Shown here: positions 46,195 through 55,827 of the stretch, in pieces | How positions within the stretch are numbered: the stretch's first letter is position 1 | Layout: each line of letters begins with the position of its first letter | NCBI RefSeq assembly: GCF_937770335.1 | Contig: NZ_CALJHY010000014.1 | Location: 40,803-104,802, forward strand | Reading direction: 5' to 3' | DNA length: 64,000 nt | Source of the DNA: an uncultured Glaciecola sp. | GTDB taxonomy: Bacteria > Pseudomonadota > Gammaproteobacteria > Enterobacterales > Alteromonadaceae | Program-made: the position numbers and the translations under genes | Notes under the pieces: model-generated | Told to the model about the DNA's origin: nothing | Databases searched by the model: none | What the model saw: the letters and a program-made list of their open reading frames with translations, nothing else

Positions 46195-46893
46195 ATGAAA
46201 AGCCCACAACGGCATAATCTAACTCACCAGCTCACGCACGATTTAGGGATTGCTATCGTCAATGGAAAGTATCCCATTGGTAAAGGTATGCCATCGGAAG
46301 CTGACTTGTGCGTGGAATACGATGTGAGTCGCAGCTCGACTAGAGAAGCAGTGAAGATGCTTTCGGCAAAAGGGCTTATTTCCTCTCGTCCCAAACAAGG
46401 TATTAGAGTGCTACCGGAAAGTAGCTGGAATATGTTCGATACCGATGTGTTGACTTGGATTTTGAGTAGTAAACCTTCTCTTGCTCTTCTTAAGGAATTT
46501 ACCCAAGTACGCTTTGCGATTGAACCTGAAGCCGCGGCGCTAGCAGCTAAAAATGCAACAAACGAGCAACTCGCACAAATAGAGAGCGCTCTCAGCAGAA
46601 TGGCAGATGCCGACAGTGGCTTAGACGACCCATTAGAAGCTGATATCGAATTCCACACCAGTATATTAGAGGCAAGCGGCAACCGCTTTCTCGCTCAGCT
46701 TTCGGATTTTATCGGTACCGCATTGCGGGTAAGTATTCGTTACACCAATAAAATAAAAGGGGTCCCTGGGGCAGATGTGCAAAAACATGCTGATATTTTC
46801 AATACCATAAAATCAAGAGATGAAAAAGCCGCACGTGAAGCCGTTTCAACCATTCTTGTTGAAGCTCTCGAGCTTATCGAATCTAAGCTTTAA
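46195..46893 (+). CDS. GntR/FadR-family regulator (DgoR-like)
   Basis: 232 residues. N-terminal winged helix GKGMPSEADLCVEYDVSRSSTREAVKMLSAKGLISSRPKQGIRV (about 25-70), then an FCD effector domain with the metal-binding pattern ADIEFHTSILEASGN...HADIF. FCD regulators of hexonate catabolism (DgoR, UxuR-type) respond to sugar acids. Divergent from the SDR-dgoK-lactonase operon with a palindrome between them, so galactonate or a related acid is the likely inducer. It could also serve the TATAYGATAA sites at galT, the TonB receptor and GH36. Confidence 0.9.
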   Translation: MKSPQRHNLTHQLTHDLGIAIVNGKYPIGKGMPSEADLCVEYDVSRSSTREAVKMLSAKGLISSRPKQGIRVLPESSWNMFDTDVLTWILSSKPSLALLKEFTQVRFAIEPEAAALAAKNATNEQLAQIESALSRMADADSGLDDPLEADIEFHTSILEASGNRFLAQLSDFIGTALRVSIRYTNKIKGVPGADVQKHADIFNTIKSRDEKAAREAVSTILVEALELIESKL

Positions 46894-46902
46894 GCGAGTC
46901 AT

Positions 46903-47961
46903 ATGGCTAACCATACTCAACAGTTACTCAACACTTGGTATTCACAACGCGACGAAATGGACTGGGTACTCGCTACTATTATTGGCACCGAGGGTTCTTC
47001 GTATCGCAAACCAGGCGCGATGATGATGATTAACAGTCTAGGTCAATATCATGGTTTACTTAGTGGCGGCTGTCTCGAATCCGACATCATGCGCCAATCA
47101 CGTCAATGTTGGGAGTCAGGTAATAACCGTATTATTCAATATGACATGCGTGAAGAAGAAGATATAGCATGGCAACTTGGTATTGGTTGCGGTGGGCTCG
47201 TACGCATATTATTGCAGCCCATCAATGCGAAAAATAGGTATTTGCAACTCACCGAATTACGCCAACTAATTAATCAAAATCAAGCGTGTAAGTATGTCCA
47301 ACATATGGATGAGGGGCCACCTAAAAATAGCCTTGTATCGATTGACAATAGTCCTGAGTTTTCAGTTCAGCAGGAAGCACAGCTAGCTGCTAAAACGAAG
47401 GCTGACGTTTTCGAACACACCATAAAGCCCTCACTAAAATTAGCTATTTTTGGTGGCGGTATCGATGCCATACCAGTGGCTAAAATTGCGCATAATTTAG
47501 GTTGGCATGTAACCGTTGCGGATCCGCGCACGGGTTACGCGAGGCAAGCACAATTTGCAGATGCAAAGCAGATAATTAAAACCTCCTTCGACAGCATATC
47601 GGAGCATGCATGGCTTTTAAATATCGATGCTATTGTCATCATGACTCACAATGTAACGTTAGATGCCCAGGCGCTGTCATTGGTGCAACATAGCTCAGCT
47701 AGCTACGTTGGGATGCTAGGGCCCCTGCATCGCACTGAAAGGGTGCTCAAAGAAGCCGGTCTGGTTTCATCCGAGCTGGATACTGAAACCAAACTGAAAC
47801 TGCAAAAAAGTACCAGCATATTGAACAAACCGCTGGCAAACCCTATTGGTTTGAGACTAGGCGGGGAACTTCCTGAATCGATCGCTCTATCAATTTTGTC
47901 TGAAATCCATGCTTTCATCGAACAAGCGGACGCAAAGTCGATTAGTCGCATGCTGAACTAG
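46903..47961 (+). CDS. XdhC/CoxI-family molybdoenzyme maturation protein
   Basis: 352 residues. N-terminal XdhC_CoxI domain: VLATIIGTEGSSYRKPGAMMMINSLGQYHGLLSGGCLESDI; C-terminal Rossmann-like XdhC domain: LAIFGGGIDAIPVAKIAHNLGWHVTVADPR. XdhC inserts (sulfurated) molybdenum cofactor into xanthine-oxidase-family enzymes. It starts 9 bp after the GntR gene and precedes a MocA-like gene, so the pair would mature a molybdenum hydroxylase. No such hydroxylase is in the window. Confidence 0.9.
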   Translation: MANHTQQLLNTWYSQRDEMDWVLATIIGTEGSSYRKPGAMMMINSLGQYHGLLSGGCLESDIMRQSRQCWESGNNRIIQYDMREEEDIAWQLGIGCGGLVRILLQPINAKNRYLQLTELRQLINQNQACKYVQHMDEGPPKNSLVSIDNSPEFSVQQEAQLAAKTKADVFEHTIKPSLKLAIFGGGIDAIPVAKIAHNLGWHVTVADPRTGYARQAQFADAKQIIKTSFDSISEHAWLLNIDAIVIMTHNVTLDAQALSLVQHSSASYVGMLGPLHRTERVLKEAGLVSSELDTETKLKLQKSTSILNKPLANPIGLRLGGELPESIALSILSEIHAFIEQADAKSISRMLN

Positions 47962-48135
47962 CATATTATAAATAAGTAGGTTCATCATTAGAACGCGGAA
48001 TTTGCGCAGCAAAGCATAAATATCATTGGCAGAACGCCACGCTTCCGTAGCAGCGCATAAATTGGTAATTTACCCAATAAGAAGCCGCATTGCCGCAGCT
48101 GTTCAATAATTTGTATAAGCAGTCTGGATATAACT

Positions 48136-48801
48136 ATGAGCAATCAAGATAAGCATTACTGTATCGAAGCAATATTGCTTGCAGCCGGTGAAAGCAAGCG
48201 CTTCAATGATACTAAACAGCTTGCTATTGTTGATGATAAGCCAATGCTGATTGGCACTATAGAAATGTTGAAACACGTTGACTTCAAAGCAATTACGGTT
48301 GTTTTAGGGGCAAATTCGAGCGCTATTGAAAAGGCTCTACAGGCAGTCTCTTTGAAGACGCTTTGGGCAAATAAAACCTCACCAAACGTAACATCCATTA
48401 TTGCAAGCACGTGGCAGCAAGGAATGGGCGCGTCAATAGCCGCTGGTGTAAAGAATGTAGACTCCGAAATTACGCATGTTTTTATCGGATTAACAGATCA
48501 AGTGGAAATTCGCGCACAGCAGTGTAATCTTATGTTATTCGAGTCTCGGAAAAATCCTGATAGCATTGTAGCCGCGTTTTATAATAATAAAGTGGGTGCT
48601 CCTGCTATTTTTCCGAGAGCATATTTTGCTGAACTATCGAAGCTAGAAAACGATAAAGGTGCTCGGGATATGTTGCGTGCTAATGCTGCATCTGTCATCA
48701 GTATTGATATGCCAGAAGCGGCTAGAGACATCGATACCAAAAAAGATTTATTATTGTATACATCAACCGTGGAAGCGCATAAGGGACTTATCAATAAATA
48801 A
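48136..48801 (+). CDS. MocA-like molybdenum cofactor nucleotidyltransferase
   Basis: 221 residues. NTP-transferase motif AILLAAGESKRFNDTKQLAIVDDKPML at the N-terminus (LAAGxSxR...K), GMGASIAAGVKN, and HVFIGLTDQVEI, the variant of the LADQP motif. MocA adds CMP to molybdopterin for xanthine-oxidase-type enzymes, consistent with the neighbouring xdhC. The motif residues around RFNDTK and GLTDQ deviate somewhat from consensus, so CTP/GTP specificity is not certain. It lies 174 bp after xdhC. Confidence 0.87.
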   Translation: MSNQDKHYCIEAILLAAGESKRFNDTKQLAIVDDKPMLIGTIEMLKHVDFKAITVVLGANSSAIEKALQAVSLKTLWANKTSPNVTSIIASTWQQGMGASIAAGVKNVDSEITHVFIGLTDQVEIRAQQCNLMLFESRKNPDSIVAAFYNNKVGAPAIFPRAYFAELSKLENDKGARDMLRANAASVISIDMPEAARDIDTKKDLLLYTSTVEAHKGLINK

Positions 48802-48859
48802 AGATTTTACGGCCTCCACTCGTATGAATGAGCATTGGACTGACAATAATGTTGATTAA

Positions 48860-49015
48860 TCATCGGTTTTCACTGCTTTTATTGGCGGTTCTGCGCAATT
48901 TCATAGCTTAGCAGCTAACAAAGAAAGTCCGTTGTTTGAAAAGGAAATCACCTATTCTATCGCTACTGCGTTTGTGTGGCGTTTCTATAAGAGTGAAACA
49001 AAAGCGAAGTGGTAA
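48860..49015 (+). pseudogene. Possible gene remnant
   Basis: A 51-codon open stretch without a start codon (SSVFTAFIGGSAQFHSLAANKESPLFEKEITYSIATAFVWRF...), read in the same frame as the 48659-48859 track ORF after a TAA. It reads like the C-terminus of an enzyme, but I do not recognise it. It may be a decayed gene tail or chance. The rest of 48802-49098 shows nothing else. Confidence 0.25.
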
Positions 49016-49098
49016 GTATTCAATTAAACTAAACAGCACCTCCGTGCGGCTTCCTCAGAATGGTCATCATTCCGAAGAGGCGCGGAGCAGTGAGTAGA

Positions 49099-51342
49099 TT
49101 AGTTTACTAATTTGAAAGGAACGTTAAGTTCAAGCGAACTATTCGCTCCAACACCAAGTAAAAAGTCACCAGTTTCAACATTTAATTGATTGCGAATGTC
49201 ATAGAAAGCCAAGTCATCGGTGTGCATTTCAAACGCGACATCAACGCTCGAGTTAGCTTTTACTAATAAGCGTTTAAAGCCTTTTAATTCCTTTACTGGA
49301 CGAGTGACAGAACCAACTAAATCTCGAACATACAGTTGTACAATTTCTTCTGCATCGACATCACTTTTATTTTCTACCGTTACGGTAACGACAAATGCGC
49401 AGCCTAGTTTAATTTCATGTTGGCTAATGTTTACGTGACTATATTCGAACTCAGCGTAGGACAATCCATACCCAAAGGGATATAACGGTGAAAAATGCGT
49501 GTCTAAATGAGTTGCCGCCATGCCAAGTGAAGTCTGAGCAGCTCTAACAGGCACATCATCGATAAAAACGAAGCTCTCTTCAGTCGGCGGGCGGCCTGAA
49601 TTTTTCTGCGCATAATAAATCGGAATTTGCCCTACAACCCGAGGGAACGATACCGGCAACTTACCAGAGGGAGATGCATCACCAAACAGTAATTCTGCAA
49701 TAGCGACTCCACCCATAGTACCCGGATGCCACGCATATAAAATACTGTCAACTTTGTCGAGTATTGGCTGCAAGGTTAGCGGTCTGCCAGCTAACACTAC
49801 CAATACAATAGGCGTATTTGATTGCGATAAATGCTCAATCAGTTCCACCTGAGCCCCCGGTAAGTCGATAGTTGACCTGCAATGCGCTTCTCCTGACAAT
49901 ATCGACTCTTCACCTAAATATAGAATCGCCACGTCAACGTTATTAGTGAGTTCAAGGGCTTTCTCAAAATTCTGAATGTTTCTATCTCTTGAAGTGCTAA
50001 ACACCGGTTCGAATTCTATCTCGACGCTCTTTCCCGCCAGCGCAATTAAACCATCAAGGCAAGTAACACTGTGCTTCTCATCACCGTCGAACACCCAAGT
50101 ACCTAATTGTTCATAACCATCGTGCGCCATCGGCCCAATAACAGCAATCCGGTTGGTTGCGCCCCTATTAATGGGCAAAACCGGACTATCATCGTGACGA
50201 CTTTTATTTTGCAACAATACACAGCTTTTTTGTGCCGCTTCTTTAGCCGCTTCCAGATTCTTAGCATTCAATAATTCGGGTAATGCTGAGGGCTCCGTAA
50301 ACGCATTTTCAAATAAGCCTAACGCAAATTTCATCTGCAGAATATTCAGTACCATTTGATCGACTTCAGTCTCTTCAATCTGATTTTCTGCTATTAAAGC
50401 GGCCATATTATCGATATAACAACTACTCGCCATTTCCATATCAACCCCGGCTGTAGCTGCTAAGTAGGCAGAATCTTTTTCACTGGCAGACAAACCATGT
50501 ACCTGAAGCTCTTTTATCGACTCCCAATCGCTCACTACCAATCCTTGATAATTCCACTCATCTCTTAACACCTGCTTTAACAACCACTGATTGCCCGTTG
50601 CAGGCACACCATTCAAGTCACTGAATGAAGCCATAAAAGAGGCCACACCTGCTTTAGCCGCTTGATGGAATGGTGGCAGATAAACGTTACGAAGTTCGTT
50701 TTCAGGAATATTAGTCGTATTGTAATCGCGACCACTTTCACTCGCCCCATAGCCAGCGAAATGCTTTGCGCAAGAAGCGATAGATCCTGGCGATGATAAA
50801 TCATTAGTTTGAAAACCCTTTACCATTGCTGCGCATAGCACTGAACATAAATACGGATCTTCACCCAAACTTTCTGCGATCCTGCCCCAACGTGGATCAC
50901 GCGCAATATCAATCATAGGTGCAAACGTCCAATTCACGCCGACTGTCGCGGATTCTTCCCCAGCTATTCTCGATCCTTTCTCAACGATCTCAGGCGACCA
51001 CGTTGCCGCTTGTCCTAGGGGAATTGGGAATATCGTTTTAAAACCATGAATAACATCACGACCAATCAGCAGAGGAATGCCTAAGCGAGTTTCTTCAACA
51101 GCTAAGCGTTGCAACTCATTATTAGTCGCTAAATCGACTTCATTGATAACAGAGCTAACTCTACCTTGTCTTATTGCATCTGCTAAATCGTGCGGTATAT
51201 GGGCTCCAGCACTAGATATTTGAGACAATTGTCCCAACTTCTCGTCTAATGTCATTTTGCTGAGTAGCTGCTTAGCTTGGTTGATAATGTCAGGAGAATA
51301 CAAATTTGATGTATACGAATTGGATGAATGCGAATTGGACAT
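49099..51342 (-). CDS. Beta-glucosidase, GH3
   Basis: 747 residues with the three-domain GH3 layout: N-terminal barrel, central alpha/beta sandwich, C-terminal FnIII-like domain. The nucleophile Asp is in GLVVSDWESIKEL; substrate-binding RIAESLGEDPYL, KHFAGYG. No signal peptide: the N-terminus is a short Ser/Asn-rich tail (MSNSHSSNSYTSN). It is therefore intracellular and suited to imported beta-glucooligosaccharides such as laminari-oligosaccharides. Divergent from the GPH transporter gene. Confidence 0.93.
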   Translation of the reverse strand: MSNSHSSNSYTSNLYSPDIINQAKQLLSKMTLDEKLGQLSQISSAGAHIPHDLADAIRQGRVSSVINEVDLATNNELQRLAVEETRLGIPLLIGRDVIHGFKTIFPIPLGQAATWSPEIVEKGSRIAGEESATVGVNWTFAPMIDIARDPRWGRIAESLGEDPYLCSVLCAAMVKGFQTNDLSSPGSIASCAKHFAGYGASESGRDYNTTNIPENELRNVYLPPFHQAAKAGVASFMASFSDLNGVPATGNQWLLKQVLRDEWNYQGLVVSDWESIKELQVHGLSASEKDSAYLAATAGVDMEMASSCYIDNMAALIAENQIEETEVDQMVLNILQMKFALGLFENAFTEPSALPELLNAKNLEAAKEAAQKSCVLLQNKSRHDDSPVLPINRGATNRIAVIGPMAHDGYEQLGTWVFDGDEKHSVTCLDGLIALAGKSVEIEFEPVFSTSRDRNIQNFEKALELTNNVDVAILYLGEESILSGEAHCRSTIDLPGAQVELIEHLSQSNTPIVLVVLAGRPLTLQPILDKVDSILYAWHPGTMGGVAIAELLFGDASPSGKLPVSFPRVVGQIPIYYAQKNSGRPPTEESFVFIDDVPVRAAQTSLGMAATHLDTHFSPLYPFGYGLSYAEFEYSHVNISQHEIKLGCAFVVTVTVENKSDVDAEEIVQLYVRDLVGSVTRPVKELKGFKRLLVKANSSVDVAFEMHTDDLAFYDIRNQLNVETGDFLLGVGANSSLELNVPFKLVN

Positions 51343-51671
51343 AAAAGACTCTTTTGAACTGGGTTTAAAAATCGTTGCAAACTCTAGTCAGTCAAACGTC
51401 TGCACGGGCAACTTATGCAAAGATAAATAAAACATGCATCTTAAGCATGAGACTCACTTAGTCTAGCAAAACAAGGCAAAGTGGACTGCTGCTGAGGTAG
51501 CGTGACATTCCTGTTGCGGTTCTCAGCAGGAATGAAAACATAATACGACCCTACTTCCTAATTTGTTACTTTTAGTGCCAATCCGCCTGATAGATTCCTA
51601 TTTAACGCAGCATAAGGCCAAGCTATCGCATATTATTTGTGAAAGTAGCCTAGCAACATTAGGTTGGAGAT
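51343..51671. other. Divergent promoter region of GH3 and GPH transporter
   Basis: 329 bp with no gene. It contains an ATTCCTG/CAGGAAT inverted repeat near 51507-51533. It must hold both promoters. No TATAYGATAA palindrome is present, so the glucan locus is probably under a different regulator from the galactose locus. Confidence 0.45.
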
Positions 51672-53126
51672 GTGAAGTTACAATTATTTAACATGAGCCT
51701 ATTGATGAGCACAGAAGTAGCAGTAAACGGAAAAATCCCCATTCTTCAAAAAATTATTTATGGTCTTGGCGCCCTCATCAATAATCTCTTATCCGCGGCT
51801 ATTGGTGGCATGGTTATTGTCCTTAATTTAGGTCTTGGCATGAATCCAGCTTTGGTCGGCTTAGTGAGTGCACTGCCGCGCTTAACCGATGCTATTACGG
51901 ATCCATTGATGGGTTATATATCCGACCACACCAAAAGTAAATGGGGTCGTCGTCGGCCGTATATTTTTTGTGGTGCAATAGCGGCAGGGATAATTTTTGC
52001 ACTTTTATGGCAACTTCCTGAAGGAAAAAGTGAAGAATACTATTTTTGGTTTTTTCTTATCGGCTCATTTGTTTTTTATCTGGCTTACACTATGTTTGCT
52101 ACCCCTTGGGTGGCCTTAGGTTATGAGCTAACACCAGATTATCATGAGCGCACTCGACTCATGGCAACGCAGAACTTTATGGGACAAATAGCCTACTTAA
52201 TTGCCCCCTGGTTTTTATGGTTTATGCAAAATGACCTGTTATTTGATGACATGATAGCGGGCGCTGCTTGGCTGGCCGTTATCATTGGTGCTTTCACAAT
52301 ATGTGTTGGCGTATTACCCGCTATCTTTTTAAAAGAACCTATTAGACATGTGCAAGCGGGACCTATCCCAGGTGAGCAATTTATTACGCCTGGTGTAAAA
52401 GGCTTTTTTAAAGGCTTCGCAACAACGATCAAATTTACGCCATTCCTATTTTTATGTGCTGCGACTTTTTTAGTATTCAACGGTTTTATGATGGTGGCGT
52501 CATTCCAGTCCTACGTAATTATCTATTATATATTTGGCGGTGACACGTCAATGGGTGCCGAATATGCAGGTTGGTCTGGCACGCTGGCTGCTATATCTAC
52601 TTTCTGCGTTATTTTTATTGTAACCAAGTTTGCTACACACTTTGATAAGCGCAAAGGCTTCTTTTTTGCCATCGGTATATCGGTTATTGGTTATGTATTG
52701 AAGTGGTTTTGCTACACCCCTGACTATCCGTTATTGATGCTATTGCCAGTCCCTTTTATTGCTTTTGGTCTTGGTGGTCTGTTTACGCTTATGGGGTCCA
52801 TGATTGCAGATGTGTGTGACATGGATGAACTGAATACTTATGAAAGACGTGAAGGCATGTTTGGCTCAATATACTGGTGGGTTGTTAAGCTTGGAATGGC
52901 TGCAGCGCTTGCTGCAGGTGGATTCTTGTTAAACGCAACGGGATTTGATGTCGCATTGGGCGGTGCTCAGTCCCCAGAAACCATTTATCTAATGCGGATC
53001 TTCGATGCATTCATTCCAGCATTGTGCTCTGTCATTGCGATATTAATGGTGTACTGGTATCCAATTACTGAAGAAAAAGCAGGCGAGGTAATAGCAGCTT
53101 TGGACGCTCGTAAAGTACAATATTGA
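51672..53126 (+). CDS. GPH-family sugar transporter (MelB-like MFS)
   Basis: 484 residues, 12 predicted membrane helices. GPH landmarks: PALVGLVSALPRLTDAITDPLMGYISDHTKSKWGRRRPYIF (helix 2/loop), TPWVALGYELTPDYHERTRLMATQNFMGQIAYLIAPW, and GLFTLMGSMIADVCDMDEL with the late acidic pair. It imports glycosides with Na+ or H+. Start taken from the track's GTG; ATG 51693 (MSLLMSTEV) is an alternative. Intact paralogue of the broken transporter at 60994-62449, and thus presumably the working laminari-oligosaccharide importer. Confidence 0.92.
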   Translation: MKLQLFNMSLLMSTEVAVNGKIPILQKIIYGLGALINNLLSAAIGGMVIVLNLGLGMNPALVGLVSALPRLTDAITDPLMGYISDHTKSKWGRRRPYIFCGAIAAGIIFALLWQLPEGKSEEYYFWFFLIGSFVFYLAYTMFATPWVALGYELTPDYHERTRLMATQNFMGQIAYLIAPWFLWFMQNDLLFDDMIAGAAWLAVIIGAFTICVGVLPAIFLKEPIRHVQAGPIPGEQFITPGVKGFFKGFATTIKFTPFLFLCAATFLVFNGFMMVASFQSYVIIYYIFGGDTSMGAEYAGWSGTLAAISTFCVIFIVTKFATHFDKRKGFFFAIGISVIGYVLKWFCYTPDYPLLMLLPVPFIAFGLGGLFTLMGSMIADVCDMDELNTYERREGMFGSIYWWVVKLGMAAALAAGGFLLNATGFDVALGGAQSPETIYLMRIFDAFIPALCSVIAILMVYWYPITEEKAGEVIAALDARKVQY

Positions 53127-53147
53127 TCTAGTTAAATTACGCTTGAT

Positions 53148-55589
53148 TTAAGAAAGCCAAGCCACATCTGGTTTCCAATCTTTAATCCACGCAGGTAGAT
53201 CACTCGCAGGCATCGGTCTTGCGATGCCGTACCCTTGCGCTAATTCGCAGCCCATTTGTAATAGTGCGATACCATGCTCAGTGGTTTCGACCCCTTCCGC
53301 AATTACTTCAAGCTGGAAGGCTTTCGCTAAACTGATAACCCCCCTAACGATGGCTAAGTCATCCGCGTCAGTGAGCATATGTTGTATAAAGCTCTGATCT
53401 ATCTTGATTTCACTGGCTGGCAAGCGTTTGAGATAGGTAAGAGAGGAATAGCCGGTACCAAAATCATCTAGAGAAAACTTTACGCCAAGAGCAATACAAG
53501 ATTGCATGGTAGCTATAATATGATTGATGTCACTAAATGCACTTGTTTCTAAAACTTCTAATTCCAGAAAGTGAGGTGACACGTCAGGATGTGCAATGAG
53601 TAACGCTGCCAAGTTTTCTACAAAATCATCTTGCTCGAGTTGATAAGCACTGATGTTGACGCTGATAGGGTGTTTGATGCCCATTGTCTGCCATTGGCTT
53701 ATTTGGTTGAGTGCTGTATCGATAACCCATTCACCGATATCGAGGCTAACCACGTGGTTTTCTATAATAGGTAGAAAATCCAATGGTGGAACTAAACCGC
53801 GTTCAGGATGTTGCCAGCGGATCAACGCTTCAACACCCACTACATCACCTGTGGACATATTTACTTTTGGTTGATAGTACAAAACAAACTCGCGGCGACT
53901 AAATGCACCTCTAATATTGTCGATACTTCCCTGCATCATATTAACGGCGTCGTCGTGTGCGCTATCAAACAAATGATAACGATTTTTACCAGCTTGTTTC
54001 GCAATGTACATCGCCTGGTCCGCATGGCGTACTAGTATATCTGCATCTGCGTAATCTTGAGGGTATAGCGTAACGCCTATGCTGGCTGACACATTCAAGA
54101 CCACATCAGCCATGACTATAGGCTCTGACACTGCATGCAGTAATCTTTCTAATGTACGTTTACAATCTTCATTTTTGGTTAAATTAGTTAACACTATGAC
54201 AAATTCATCGCCACCAATACGGGCGAGTGTATCCACTTGACGCAACACACCTTTCATTCGATTAGACACTTTTATGAGTAGTTCATCACCAACTGCATGG
54301 CCATTGGTATCATTGATCTCTTTAAAGCCGTCTAAATCCATGAAAATGACGGCAAGTACACTATGCTCACGTTTGCATTGCAGCATAGCTTGGTTCAGGC
54401 GGTCAGCAAGTAATGCGCGATTCGGTAAGTTGGTTAAGGCATCGAAATGGGCCATTTTTTCTAGTTGGTGTTGATGCTCGTGTTGCTTAGTAATATCACT
54501 AAATAATGAGACGTAATGGCTGACTTGGCCAACACCATTTTTTACTGCGTTGATAGTGATTCTAGAGAGATATTTTTCACCATTTTTACGACAACTAAAT
54601 ATTTCACCAATCCATCGTTTGGTGGTATTAATTTTACTCCACATCTCAGCGTAGAACTCTTGTGGGTGCATATTTTCATATAGGAAATGCGCAGTTTGAC
54701 CGATAGCCTCTTCGCGCGAGTAACCCGTAATTTCAGTAAATGTATCGTTAACGTCGATGATAGTTGTCGCAGCATCGGTAATCAGAATACCCTCTAGAGC
54801 GTGGCTAAACACACTGGCAGCGAGGGTTAATTCGCTTGCTCGTTTATCTTTTTCTTCGTTTTGAAAGGCAAGTTCTTGGTTGGCAATAACAAGTTGCTCG
54901 TCAACACTTAATTGATCTAAGACTAACCGTTTGATATTTAGAAAAGTAATAATGCCAACTAGGAAAAGGGTCGTAAATCCAATTACTTGAATTGAAGTCA
55001 CAAGAGTGTCGGTTTTCTCTAAATCCTGCTCTCTCTCCACTAGAAGCATAGCTTCTTCATTTGCCATTTTATCGATTAGGTCAAGTAGCCTGTCCATCAG
55101 CTTTTTTCCTTTACCACTCTTTACGATATCAATTGCTACTGGCCTCTGTTGAGTGACCACTAAAGTAATTGTTTCGTCTAATTCATTTAACTTTTTATCT
55201 ATCAGAGAATTAATTTGTAACAATCTGTCTTGTTGACTGATATTGTCCGAAGTTAGCAGTTGAAGATTGATTAAGAGCTTATCTATTCTTGCTCTAGCAT
55301 TGGTATAAGGCTCAAGATAGCGTTTGTCTATAGTCAGAAGGTACCCGCGTTGGCCTGTCTCTGCATCTTTAAGAGCCAAAATCACTTGATAAAGGGATGC
55401 TTCAACTTCATGAGTATGGACTATGCGGCGTCTATCTTGTTCTGCTTTATCACTCAGCCAGAAATTTGTTGCTATAATAATCATCAAGATTGAGATTAAG
55501 AAGAGACTCGCGAAAAAGCCAGTTTTTTTGACCTTAATGTAAGATGACTGACTCAGAACAGAGGTAACCTCTGCAGTATCCGTTTTCAT
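53148..55589 (-). CDS. CHASE3-PAS-GGDEF-EAL cyclic-di-GMP protein
   Basis: 813 residues from ATG 55589 (the track start adds 20). Inner-membrane sensor: one helix near 20-42, a periplasmic CHASE3-like region (LKDAETGQRGYLLTIDKRYLEPY), a second helix near 205-225, then PAS (FSHALEGILITDAATTIIDVNDTFTEITGYSREEAIG). The GGDEF domain has RIGGDEFVIVL and an inhibitory-site RxxD (RQVD). The EAL domain has GVEALIRWQHPERG, DDFGTGYSSL and VIAEGVET. Both catalytic motifs are intact, so it may make or break c-di-GMP. It lies within the glucan locus, convergent with the transporter (21 bp between stops). Confidence 0.92.
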   Translation of the reverse strand: MKTDTAEVTSVLSQSSYIKVKKTGFFASLFLISILMIIIATNFWLSDKAEQDRRRIVHTHEVEASLYQVILALKDAETGQRGYLLTIDKRYLEPYTNARARIDKLLINLQLLTSDNISQQDRLLQINSLIDKKLNELDETITLVVTQQRPVAIDIVKSGKGKKLMDRLLDLIDKMANEEAMLLVEREQDLEKTDTLVTSIQVIGFTTLFLVGIITFLNIKRLVLDQLSVDEQLVIANQELAFQNEEKDKRASELTLAASVFSHALEGILITDAATTIIDVNDTFTEITGYSREEAIGQTAHFLYENMHPQEFYAEMWSKINTTKRWIGEIFSCRKNGEKYLSRITINAVKNGVGQVSHYVSLFSDITKQHEHQHQLEKMAHFDALTNLPNRALLADRLNQAMLQCKREHSVLAVIFMDLDGFKEINDTNGHAVGDELLIKVSNRMKGVLRQVDTLARIGGDEFVIVLTNLTKNEDCKRTLERLLHAVSEPIVMADVVLNVSASIGVTLYPQDYADADILVRHADQAMYIAKQAGKNRYHLFDSAHDDAVNMMQGSIDNIRGAFSRREFVLYYQPKVNMSTGDVVGVEALIRWQHPERGLVPPLDFLPIIENHVVSLDIGEWVIDTALNQISQWQTMGIKHPISVNISAYQLEQDDFVENLAALLIAHPDVSPHFLELEVLETSAFSDINHIIATMQSCIALGVKFSLDDFGTGYSSLTYLKRLPASEIKIDQSFIQHMLTDADDLAIVRGVISLAKAFQLEVIAEGVETTEHGIALLQMGCELAQGYGIARPMPASDLPAWIKDWKPDVAWLS

Positions 55590-55827
55590 TTTATGCCAAC
55601 TTATATTCTGTGGTACTTCATATTGAAGTAGACTATAGAGATATAACATAAAACAAAAAAATTACACAATAAAAATAACTATTTAAGTTACGCTTTTATA
55701 ACAAAAAATTACAATCAGACGGCGCTCATAACTAAGAATTCAAACGACTGCCCTTTGATTTTAAACATTAAACGAATTGCACAACTGCCTTTTGTTTCTT
55801 TGGCAGTTGCGCAGAGTATCGCGTTAC

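Noticed and set aside
48659-48859. 66-residue plus-strand ORF
   Set aside because: Mostly a shadow of the mocA-like gene in another frame.
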